Below are positions 48,718 through 60,000 of a DNA stretch of 64,000 nt, in pieces. The notes below the pieces were generated by a model. It was given only the letters and a program-made list of their open reading frames with translations, had not been told where the DNA came from and did not search any database. Source of the DNA: Punica granatum (Eukaryota > Streptophyta > Magnoliopsida > Myrtales > Lythraceae); assembly GCF_007655135.1 (NCBI RefSeq), contig NC_045134.1, positions 4,546,982-4,610,981 on the forward strand. The letters run 5' to 3'. Numbering within the stretch: position 1 is the first letter of the stretch; each line of letters opens with the position of its first letter. The translations under genes and the position numbers were made by a program.

Positions 48718-51700
48718 ATGAAGCGTGGGTTCGCCGAGATCACGGAGGAGGAGTGGGGGAGTGTCCCTCACTCCTTCAAGCCCTCCCGGGCCCTAAATCC
48801 CCCTCCCATCGAGTCCTTCGCCTATGACCGCAACCCTACACCCGGCTCCTCAGCTCCCGTCTCCGATTACTGCGTCGGAGCCGGCGAGGAGAGCTTGGAG
48901 GACGACGACGCGGAGCTGGGGCGCCCAGCTCGCCCGCTCCCCACGAGCCGCGGCCGCCGGTTTATCGTGGATGATGATGACGAGGAGGATAGTGGTGGCG
49001 GTGGCGGACCGGCAGAGGGGAACGCAGAGAGCGACGGGGATTTGGTCGAAGTGTTCGATATAAAGTCGTCCGACGATGAAGAAGAAGAAAGAGGGTGCAA
49101 GACGCGTGAGCTGCGGGAGCTGGTGGGGAATAACGATGACGCTGATGATGATGATGATATTCTTGGTGGGGATGACGACGACGATGGTGTTTTTGATGAT
49201 GGTGGTGGTGGTGGTAGTGGTGGTGGTGGTGGTGATTTGGTGGGGAATGCTCTGCAGAAGTGTGGTAAGATATCGTGTGACCTGAAGAAGGTGCTCTATG
49301 GTTCGTCTTTCGCTTCGTGCGATCATTACTCCGAAGTGGAGGCATCCTCTAACAGGATTGTTAATCAGGTCAGTTTTCTCCGAACTTCACTTCGTTGCGG
49401 AATCCAAAATTCGAGCTTTTGATAACCTTTTGTAGCGTGAAGTTTTATTTTCCTTATTGATGGTATAAGGCTATCAATCAGTCACCACTAGATAAGTGTT
49501 GTTGAGTGGGATGTCCTAGAGATAATTTGAACGTGGTAAGCCGGCTATTTTCTCGAGATTTGCGAATTGAGATTGGTACTGAGTTTTCGCACGGATAGTG
49601 GGGGCTGCAGTTTTCGGGCAAAAGAGAGGCTTTGGCAGTCCTCTTTTTCCTATTTCACTGATGTGCATTACTAGTTAGTCATACTACTTGGACAATCAGA
49701 TGCTTGAACGAACAGGAAGAGAACAATAATATAGCGCTGCAAGTTTTATTTTGGTGGATATTATGCTGTTGTTCTGATGAAAAGGAAACTGGGCCAAATG
49801 AAGTCACTCGATTTTCGCTGCTGTTTGATGCCTGAGGATGGAATGGAAAAAACTGAATTTGGGTTTTGGGCTGGCCCATTTGGATCAACAGGATACATAC
49901 TTTCTAGATATATGGCGATCAAAGTTTTCTGACAATATCTTTGCAGGATGATATCGATGCAGCATGCGGGAATGAGGACTCAGATTTTCAGCCAGTTCTC
50001 AAACCTTATCAGCTAGTTGGTGTCAACTTTCTTCTTCTGTTGCATCGTATGGGAATCGGAGGAGGTATTAGGATCATCTCTGATTGTCCTATGGTTAGTT
50101 AAATGCTGTGTAACACTTTATTTTAATCTGAGCTGCATAGGAAATGTTTTTCTCTCTCTTTTTTCTTTTAAATATGATCGAAATCTTCAACGTTCTGGAT
50201 GATTGACCTAGCGTACATTGGATTAAGTTGATAAAAATCTTATGCAATTTCTAATCATAACCAGTTATTGGAACTATGTTGAAGCTTTATCTTCCTCTAT
50301 CAACCTTTTTTTCATATAATGGAACCATTTCATGGAACTTATTACTGAAGCTCTTTACTTGGCCTTGTCTGCTGAGGAGTGAGGGTTTTATACTTGTGAC
50401 AGCTGACACTTCATTTTTGTTTTTGATGCAGCTATTTTGGCGGATGAGATGGGTCTAGGCAAGACTGTCCAGGTATTACTACTCACCTTAGTAATATCAT
50501 CCTGTATCTTTATTGCTTGTGGTTTTTGAAGATTGTGATACAGCTTTCTTTACAGGCAATTACGTACTTAATGTTGCTGAAACACCTTCACAATGACCCG
50601 GGTCCCCATTTAATTGTATGTCCTGCATCTCTTTTGGAAAATTGGGACAGAGAACTCAAAAGATGGTGTCCTTCACTTACAGTAGTCCAGTTTCATGGTA
50701 GCGGCCGATCAGCTTATGCAAAAGAGCTGAACTCTCTGGCCAAGGCAGGATTGCCTCCTCCATTCAACGTGTTTCTTGTGTGTTATTCACTCTTCGAGAG
50801 GCACAGGTGTCCTTTCCTGTAGTTTGGGCCGTAATTTGCCATCTTCTCGCCTTGGCAGTAGCTTCAATGCTCACCATTGATGCTTGTTTTCAGTACCCAG
50901 CAGAAAGAAGACCGAAAAAGTCTAAAGCGCTTGCCATGGAGTTGTGTATTGATGGATGAAGCACATGCTTTGAAAGACAAAAGCAGCTACAGGTGGAAAA
51001 ACCTGATGTCTGTTGCAAGGAATGCGAAACAACGTCTTATGTTGACGGGGACTCCTTTGCAAAATGATCTTCATGTATGGCGACTTCTATATTTCTGGCT
51101 GTAATATTTTATTTTTAGTAGATACTTAGCTGTTGGATGTGAAAAGGTCCGTTCAAGATACAATAGGTGTGTGCTGTTTGATTTGAAAAAGGCTATTTCA
51201 ATGAGCCATATTTTGGTAATACACTCAAGTGAGCAGGTGTTGATGGCGACAGGTCCATTAGGCTTTCCGAAAGAAGCACTAAAAAATTATTCTTCATTTT
51301 GGAAAGAAATAATTGTAAGAGCTGAGGAGGTATATATCATAGATACTGTGGAATTGAATGTGTAGTGAATTATTCTTTTCACATGTTGCCTATGGTACTG
51401 TGGTTGTCTAGTAAGACTAACTCGGCTCAATTTATGCTGCGTGCATGCATGTGTCTGTAATGTTGAATATTCTCCTTTCTACTTGGCTTTACATTGACCC
51501 CATGGTTTATGTAGGAGTTGTGGTCATTGTTGGAATTTATGCTGCCCGACCTTTTCGCTACCGAGGATGAGGACTTGAAGAAGCTTTTAAATGCAGAAGA
51601 TAGAGATCTAGTCAATCGCATGAAGTACATTTTGGGACCTTTTATTTTGAGACGTCTGAAATCTGATGTGATGCAACAGCTCACCCCAAAGATGCAGAAG

Positions 51701-53236
51701 GTACATAAGACTCTGAAGAATGCCTTTCAATTTTGATATTAAATATGTCATGCAAATTATAGTCTACTACAGCAGAGGATGGCTTGATAGCGGTGATTTT
51801 GTAGGTTGAATTTGTTAACATGAATCATCAGCAAGAGGATGCTTATAGAGAGGCTATTGAGGAGTATCGTGCTGCTTCTCAAGCTCGTGCTACAAAATTT
51901 CCTGGAGATGACGTGAATAGTATTTATAAAATAATGCCACGGCGCCAAATTTCGAACTACTTTTTTCAGTTCCGCAAGGTTCTCACACTGGAGTTACATA
52001 ACAGAAAGTTATTTTTTCATAGTATTCTTGAATTTCGGTTTTCAATTGTTTTATGATTCTTACATGATTTTATATTCAAAAACTTTCCAGATTGCAAACC
52101 ATCCTTTGTTAGTGAGGCGCATTTACAGTGACCGGGATGTTGTTCGTTTTGCTAAGAAGTTACACCCAATGGGGGTTTTTGGCTTTGAGTGCACATTGGA
52201 GAGAGTGATAGATGAGCTAAAGAGCTACAATGACTACTCCATTCATCGGGTAATCCTTCTTGAAGTATGGATATGTTTGAAATTTTAGAAAATTAAAATG
52301 CAACAGAGAAGATTGATATAGATAGCAGACCTAGTTGTATACAGTGCTGGAAGCGACAGTAATGGACACCGTGTGTCTTTATTCTTGCAGCTTTTGCTTA
52401 TTCATGGTTTCGATGAGGAAATTCTTACAGAGGATCATGTAATGCTTTCTGCCAAATGCCAGGTAGGGTGTACGTTTATTATCAGTTAAATCTGAGTTTG
52501 TTCATGCAATCGAAATTTGGCAGTTACTGTTCTCTCAATTAATGTTCTGCAGGCACTGGGCGAACTTCTTCCCACACTACATAGAGATGGCCATCGCGTT
52601 CTGATATTTAGTCAGTGGACATCAATGCTCGATATTTTGGAGTGGACTCTGGACGTCATTGGAGTTACATATACACGCCTCGATGGGAGGTAATGTTTAT
52701 TACCATTTCATGCGGTACTGTTGTGTTATAATGCATTCTACTCTTCGTATCTCTTTTAAGACTGTTTCAGGGAAACATGAAATTGAGTTTGGTTGGTTGC
52801 GGAAACTCTGGACTAGTACATTGACGCATCGTATATTTATTTCAATTGCTGCAGTACCCAGGTGACAGACAGGCAGACAATAGTTGACACGTTTAACAAC
52901 GACACCTCGATCTTCGCCTGCCTGCTCTCTACGAGGGCGGGCGGGCAGGGCCTGAACCTAACCGGGGCAGACACAGTGATCATCCACGACATGGACTTCA
53001 ACCCGCAGATCGACAGGCAGGCAGAGGATCGGTGCCACCGGATCGGCCAGTTGAAGCCTGTGACGGTGTATAGGCTCGTCACCAGGGGCACGGTCGATGA
53101 GAACGTGTACGAGATCGCGAAGCGCAAGCTGGTGCTGGACGCTGCGGTGCTAGAATCAGGCTTGGAAGTGGAGAACGAGGGGGAGGGCCCCGAGAAGACG
53201 ATGGGGGAGATACTCTCTTCGCTTCTGTTGGGCTGA
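48718..53236 (+). CDS. CHR19: SNF2-family chromatin remodeling ATPase CHR19 (eleven exons)
   Basis: CHR19 is the plant counterpart of yeast Fun30 and animal SMARCAD1, a single-polypeptide nucleosome remodeler linked to heterochromatin and gene silencing. Exons: 48718-49368, 49947-50064, 50432-50472, 50556-50806, 50894-51074, 51515-51700, 51805-51978, 52091-52249, 52391-52462, 52553-52689 and 52855-53236, in frame, 783 residues (Arabidopsis about 763). Residues 1-217 are acidic and disordered with Asp and Gly runs. The ATPase domain starts [20 protein letters not shown]; motif I is DEMGLGKT (261-268), motif II DEAH (375-378), motif [14 protein letters not shown]. The C-terminal helicase lobe has [16 protein letters not shown] and ends with motif [10 protein letters not shown]. 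All motifs are intact. The leftmost part of exon 1 carries GAT/GGT microsatellites. Confidence 0.95.
49125..49234 (+). repeat. GAT and GGT trinucleotide repeats in CHR19 exon 1
   Basis: Coding repeats give alternating Asp-rich (about residues 140-160) and Gly-rich ([11 protein letters not shown]) tracts. They lie in frame, so length changes of whole codons would be tolerated. Confidence 0.85.
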
Positions 53237-54280
53237 TATCTCGCTTGCTCCGTAGGGTCACTTTTTGCCTTGTAAGTTACAATAGAACAATTGAATAGAG
53301 AGAAGTTGGGAGTGAAAGGTTTCAGGTCGATGATATTCGTGCTATTCTTCGGTTTACAGGACAAGAACTTTGCTATCATCTGAAAAATGAGGATATATTT
53401 ATCAGCTTAGAATCATCTGTCCCGAGGAATATTGTCCGTAAAATTCCGAGCGGGCAGAGGAGGATGAATTCGTGGCTTGTGTATTTTTCTAGACGAAATG
53501 TTTTGTATAGAGCTGTCTGCGGACTCGGAAGAGTTCTGACCTACACGCATGACGGATACTCTCACCAGTGTTCGCGAGAAGCCCCGGTTCTCTCAAATGT
53601 TCTCCCCGGCTAAGCGTCCGGCACATCGTCTGTGTCGGCGCTCATGTTGAGTTAACGTTACATAAACTAGTTGATCGGCTGCACATCGCGGCAGACTAAC
53701 GAAGGAAATGCTTGTTTTCTTGTTCTCTTGAGAGCTTGTTCAAAAGAAAATGATATGATAATTATCGGGATCAAAAGAAAAAAATATGGACGTGATCCCG
53801 TTAAATTAGTTACTATTATTCCCACCCAATTATTGGTATTAGTAGAAAAATCAAAGTAGAGTTACTTGATCAAAGTCGCCTGACCTCGTTTGTGTAGATA
53901 GTGCAAATCGAGCTTACTCGAGCTCGAGTTACTTGTTTAATCAATGAGCTGCACTCAAGTTCGGATGTTGAAGCTCAACTGAGCTTGAACTCGGGCTCAC
54001 TGAAACATAACTTAGCATAGCTGGGTTTGAGCTTGCCTTGTCTCGGCTCGGTCATGTACTACAAGAAAATGATCCATTACCGAGGGAACTACAAGAAGAT
54101 GATCCATCACCGAGGGAAGAGTGAACTCCGTTGGGATGATCATCTGGATGGGAGGGGCTTGGGGCACGTTAGGAAAGAAGGACAAGGGAGAGCGAGAGAG
54201 AGAGAGAGAGAGCTTGTAGTTTTCGCCTGGGCTGCTTCGGCATGCAAATGAACGTTTTGAATAATCTGAATGGCTTGAAC
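53237..54280. other. Intergenic DNA with GAGCTC-rich repeat left of the PRMT5 pseudogene
   Basis: At about 53905-54010 there is a stretch dense in CGAGCTCGAG-type palindromes, ending with GAACTCGGGCTCACTGAAAC. Its counterpart lies at 56690-56850 just upstream of the intact PRMT5 gene. A 31-bp tandem repeat (AACTACAAGAAGATGATCCA type) lies at about 54057-54118, and a GA microsatellite at about 54195-54212. Confidence 0.6.
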
Positions 54281-56440
54281 TGTCTTGGTCTCGAGTCCAG
54301 ACTATTGGAGTCGCCATGTCGTGTGTAAGACGTTCTTCCGAGCTCGTTTAGCTTGAAATTTCATTTTCTCCCTGTAGCTTCAGCCATCTCATTTCTAGCC
54401 ACGAGACGTTCTACCTTATCTCTGATAATTATAGGCGCTGTGAAAAACACAAAACGCTGGTGTGGAAAGCTTGAACATTTCACGAAGAGTTTCTTGTATA
54501 TCTGGCTTTTACGATATTCAATCAATTTATCTCAAAGTGGCTGGCGCCAGGTGACCCTGCGGTTCTCCTAAGTCTCCTAATTCGAGCCACTGAAATGGAT
54601 CGATGAATCTTGAATTTGAAGTGTAACATCAGATCCTTGCCACGGCCATCAGATTCGATCAGTTTTGTTTCAGTACTATAGATGCAGATTATCCCTGTTT
54701 TAAATTCTACAGGGCTCTTTTGACGCAGTATAATATCTTCGACCTACTGACCTGATATTAATTAGTTGTTTCTTCTAATTAGGAAAAATCAAGCTCATGG
54801 ATCGACTTGTATTCCGAAGATGAGACCCTTCAGTTGGATAACTACACTGAAGCAAAGAGATAGGACGGGCTTCTTACTCAAAAGTAAGACGCTGACAGGA
54901 AAGATTTTTGTTTTGTGAACTTGGGCACCTTGTAAGAAACAGTTATATCACGTCTTAATTTGATGATATCGCAAATGAAGAACGCCATATATTGCATTCG
55001 GTCGGTGCTCTCTATCAGCTCTCTCTTGGACGAACTAACTAGTGCATTAGTTGCTTCAACCGTACGATATCCTTACTATTGTTCCCAAATTGTGGCTGAT
55101 GCTTTTGCTTTTAATTCGTCTGTGTTTCGGGAATGCTTTCTTCCTGCACCTACAAGAGCATCATGTGCAGATGATGGCTAGGTTTAAACAACATGAAGGT
55201 GTAGTCCCTTACCGACCGTAGAATTTTTTTACTGATGTTCCTTTTCTCCTTCCTGTCATTTAAAAAGGTCATGTTTAATACCTCTTTATATTCAGCATTC
55301 ATGGCTTAGGATACCACTGATGCACGTTGATAATGATCTTGAGGAAGTAAGCTCCGATCACTTGGTGTGTAGTGATCCCTATGAGCTGGAAACCTTAGTC
55401 ATTGGTTTCTGTTGAAATTTGTGACAAGTTTGCGAGGTCGTCGTTGCTGACGTCGGGGGTTGATTCCGTACATATGCAGAGTGGATTATTGGGAACTTTG
55501 GAATTCCTTTCGACTTCTCTGTGAGCATCACAGCCAGCCCTCCGTCGCCCTAGATATCGTGAGTTGCTGCAGTTTACGGGTGAATTTTGTACAGGAATGC
55601 TCTTACATAATCTTTGTAGCACAGAGCTGCCAGTTTCTGCCTTCTTGTGTCTTTGAATTTGTGAAGAACTACGTAATTGGGTGTTCAATGTACTCATCCA
55701 TTCCCCAAATTCATGTTGTAGGTTCCCGTCATTCTTTCCGCTTAGAAAACCCATATGCGTAAAACCAGGTTCGCTTGTGGAGGTTCACTTCCGGCGATGC
55801 GGTTCGACATTGAAATGCTTTGACAAAGTAGAACTAAACTAGAAAGGATACCATTTTGTTTTTCATCGGGAAAATCAGAACTGTCTCATCATTTGCAATA
55901 GCATAAGTAACAGCAGAAAACGAATCTAGCAGTTTGCTCTTGCCCGGTTGGTATGGTGTCTGCATCTTTTCGCTGTTGAAGGTATGGTGTGAATGGTGCG
56001 TGACGTCTCCATGCCATTCGCCCATTCACAACACCAGTGGTCGTTCATATTGGCTTGGACTCTGAAATGCGCGATCAATTATTCCGCCATGGATTATACT
56101 CGGGTTCGAGGGCCAAAAAAATATGAAGAAACTTATATTGATTTTGTGTAATGTAGAACAGCAAGTTAGTAGCTCTGATGCATTCTGTAACTGAGGATGT
56201 CTCCAAGCTGAAATTGTTAATCACAACGGCGCGACGAGAAAAGCGAGAAAATTGTGAATGGCAGAATGATCATAGCTAGACGGATCTCGATTGCTTGCAA
56301 ACCAAGGTCGATCGATTCTTTTATATAGCCCTTTTACGCCTCGCAGCATGTTATGACGGGAAGCTTGGCTTATGGGTTTTAGTTTCGGTTAAAGCCGAAT
56401 GTTCATGGAGACTCAAAGGGACAGCTACCGAATGTAGATA
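54281..56440 (+). pseudogene. Unprocessed, internally deleted duplicate of PRMT5
   Basis: This is a tandem DNA-level copy of the gene at 57024-63439, introns included. Parts with clear counterparts: end of exon 2 (54283-54325), exon 3 (about 54793-54888), exon 4 (about 55133-55195), exon 5 (about 55297-55360), exon 6 (about 55480-55554), then a jump to exon 22 (55732-55815), exon 23 (55980-56063) and the 3' UTR to about 56440. Exon 1 and exons 7-21 are missing, including all SAM-binding and catalytic parts; the deleted interval corresponds to about 59035-62915 of the gene. Damage includes a one-base insertion and stop (AGATAG) in exon 3, a lost acceptor and about 30-nt deletion in exon 4, and a lost donor after exon 22. 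It cannot encode a methyltransferase. Confidence 0.9.
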
Positions 56441-56689
56441 CTTTTAAACATGAAAGATGCATTCCCTTAATCACGGAAAATTCTATGTTACATTCACTTC
56501 ACTTCAAATGCAACATACATGTATTTAAAATTTTCAAATAATTTATGCAAAAAGCAAGTAATTATTTGAGATCAAGCAATTGACTCCGAAAATACAAGTT
56601 AAGAACCTTTTAAGATGGTAAAATTACTTCCGCGATCAAAGCCATGAAAGTTTTCTTAGGAACCTTATTCGAGGCTACGTGATCTCGAG

Positions 56690-56850
56690 CTCGAGCTCAG
56701 ACGAGCCTATTCAAGCTCAAGCTTGGTCGTGCAATAAGCGGCAAATTGAGCTCGCTCGAGCTCGAGCTCGAATTGCTCGTAGCCCGAGGTCGAGCTCGGG
56801 TTTTGAAGCTTGACCGAGCTCGAGCCCACTAAAACACAAACCGAACCACC
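56690..56850. repeat. GAGCTC-palindrome-rich repeat upstream of PRMT5
   Basis: The stretch repeatedly contains CGAGCTCGAGCTC and ends CCGAGCTCGAGCCCACTAAA. A diverged counterpart lies at 53905-54010 left of the pseudogene, so it appears to have been duplicated with the gene or to be a dispersed repeat. Confidence 0.7.
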
Positions 56851-57023
56851 CGAGCCTAATCTCAAAGTAAAACCCTACGAAAACCCCTCCCCCCCTCTTC
56901 TTCGTCGTTATCTCTCTCTCTCTCTCTCTCTTTCTGCTTAGCTCTTCTGCCTTCTGCAACTATTCACTCAAAGCAGAGCAAAGCAGAGAAGCTCAGAGGC
57001 AAAGCGAAGAAGACGGGAGGAAA

Positions 57024-60000
57024 ATGCCGCTCGGGTCGAGAGGTCCATGGGACAAGAGCGAGTCCCGTTACTGTGGAGTGGAGACCGAATTCAGCGACGA
57101 TGTGCCCGGCCTCCTCTCCTACAATATCTCTTCCGGCGGTTTCGACTTCGTCGTCGCCCCCCTGGTTCATCCTCTTCCACCTGTTCCCGTTTCGCGCTCC
57201 TTGATTGAATCAATTCTGTATTTGCAGATGTAGTACTTCCTGTTATTGGTAGAGAAAAAGCAAGTACTTTGGGCTGTGATGCTTCGGCATGCTGATGATT
57301 GCGCCGAAAACGCGAATCACTTGAGCTGAAAATGCGGCACTTGCTTTGGGATTTACTCTTGGTTCTCATGGCCCTTTTTTTTTAACCATTATATGATATA
57401 TGTAAACGCAGATGAATCCCAGCTATAGGCCGAGCTCTGTGGGGAAAGATGGACGAAATTCGAGTGTCATGCCCGTTGCTGGCTCGGACTTGGTCTTGAG
57501 TCCATCCGAGTGGAGTAGCCGTGTCGTGGGTAAGAAGTTCTTCTGAGTTTGTTTGGCTTGAAATTTCATATGTCCTACAGCTATAGTCATCTCGTTTCTG
57601 ACCTTGAGGCATTTTATTGCATCTGTGACAATGGTATGCGCTGTGAAATGGAAATTGCAGGAAAAGCTTGAACTTTTTATGAAAAATGTTCAAAAGGAAA
57701 GTTCCGTAATATTACATTTTTGATGTAATCCACGGAAAGCTTGAACATTCCATGAGGTGTTTCTTGCATATGGGATTTTTTGAGATTTAATCTGTCTCTC
57801 TCGAAATGGCCGGATTTTGATGACCTTGTTGTTTTCCTTAACTCTCTTATTCAAATCACTGAAATGGGAAGAGGAATCTGAAATGTAGCTCATTGCCATA
57901 CCCGTGATCTGGTTTCAACTTCTCAGATTTCCCACTGTGATTTGTGCTGATGTTTAAATGTAAATATCCCAGCGATAGGGCTGGACCTTGTGTTATTTCC
58001 ATAGTGGCTTTTTTTTTCCCCAAATTTAACAATGCTCTTTTTGCCATGTACTATCTCTGAACTACTTTGCTGATATTAGTGATTTCTTCTAATCAGGCAA
58101 AATCAGCTCATGGATTGACTTGGATTCTGAAGATCAGACCCTCCGATTGGATTCTGAAACTACACTGAAGCAAGAACTGGCATGGGCTTCTCACTTATCC
58201 TTGCAGGCAAGATGCTGACTGAAAGATTTTTAGTTTTGTAGAACTGTCCTACTCGTAAGAAAGAGTTAATGTCTTTTATGATGAAAGGAAGAACTATTGT
58301 AAATGAAGAACACAATATATTGCAATTAATGGCACTCTCTATCAACTCTTTCTCAATCTACTAACTAGTGCATTAGTTGCTTCTACCTTACTATCTCTTT
58401 ACTACTATGTTCCTGATATTGTAGCCAATGCTTTTGTTTCTAATCTTTCTGTTTCAGGCATGCTTACTTCCTGCACCTAAAGGAGCATCATGTGCAAATT
58501 ACGCCAGGTCTATAAATCAAGTTCTGCAGGGTTTAAACAACATGCAGGTGGAGTACCTTAGTAAAGTTTGAATTATTTTGCACCTGTTTGCTCTCTCTCT
58601 CTCTCTTCCTGTGATTTAAAGATTCATGTTTACCTCTGTATGGGCAGTTATGGCTTAGGGTACCACTTGTGCATGTTGATGATGATCCCGAGGAGAAAAG
58701 CTCTTCTCACCCGGTATGTAGTGATCCCGTGAGCTTAAAACTATAAGTTGTTGGTTTTTGTCAATTGATTGGAAAAGCTATGTTAATTTCTTGAAATTGG
58801 TGACTTTATGACAAACTTTTCTTTGCTGACTTGGAAGTTGATTCTTTCCTTGCAGAATGATTCTTGGGAACTTTGGAATTCCTTTCGACTTCTCTGCGAG
58901 CATCACAGCCAGCTCTCTGTCGCCCTAGATATTTCGTGAGTTGCTGCAGTTTATGGATAAATTTTGTACAGGAATGCTCATACAAATGTAGCACAAAGCT
59001 CCAGTTTCTGTTTTCTTATGTCTTTGAATTGCTTGTGTATAGGAGCTCATTACCTTCACCAAACTCGCTCTGCCGTTGGTTTGGAGAGCCTCTTAGAGTG
59101 GCCATACTAAATACTGATGTGAGCATATATTAGAGCTCTTGGTTTGCTTTATTGGAGCAACTCATATTTTACTTGCTGTTTCTAATGTTGATCGTAATGA
59201 AGATTATCATTGTTGATTTGGCAGTGTTTTCTTACAAATACACGAGGCTATCCTTGTTTGTCAAAAAGACATCAGAATCTTGTAACTGGGTTTTTCAACC
59301 ACTCAATTCAGGTACCTTTCCTATTCTTGTATACACATCTTGTATTATTCACAATGGATTTGACTTAACTTCAATTGACATCACTGCTGATTTTTTTCCT
59401 CAAAAAAGAAGGGAAATATCAAATATGAATCTTACTAACCATTCTTCTTTTGCCCCTGCCTCAATGTGTCGACAGATAGTCATTTCAGGCAAATTGCTGC
59501 ATAAACTCCATGGGGGGAGCTCGGGTTCAGCTGCTTTAAATAGTAATAATAATGCTGAACGTAGGTCACTATCCTGATGTTTATTTCCTTGTGCTGCATA
59601 ATGTTGTTCTTAGCTTGTAAGAACATTTGGAAAGAGAACTTATGTCAATATTTCTTTCCTTCAATGTTAGAATTGCTTTTGTCTGAGGCCAATATATTGA
59701 TATATTCATAATCATCATATCTGGTAAGTGTGTATTATCTTCTAAACATTAATTGTGTTTATCCCAGGTGTGCAGACGCATCCATTGAGGGTCTATTTGG
59801 ACTATGTTGGCTATCTATATCAAAAGATGGATCCACTTCCTGAACAAGAGCGATTTGAGGTAGTAAACTTTTGATCTTGCCACTGTCGCACTTTCCCAAG
59901 CAGATATAGTAAAAATAGTTTTGAAGGGGTTGTATTTCCCTCCATTTAACCCTCTAAGTCCATTCTTCCAGCTAGGTTATCGGGATTTCTTACAGTCTCC

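Noticed and set aside
57165..57235. Read-through of PRMT5 exon 1 to the stop at 57235
   Set aside because: Family conservation requires a donor at 57165 and continuation at 57412 (MNPSYRPS), which restores the frame.
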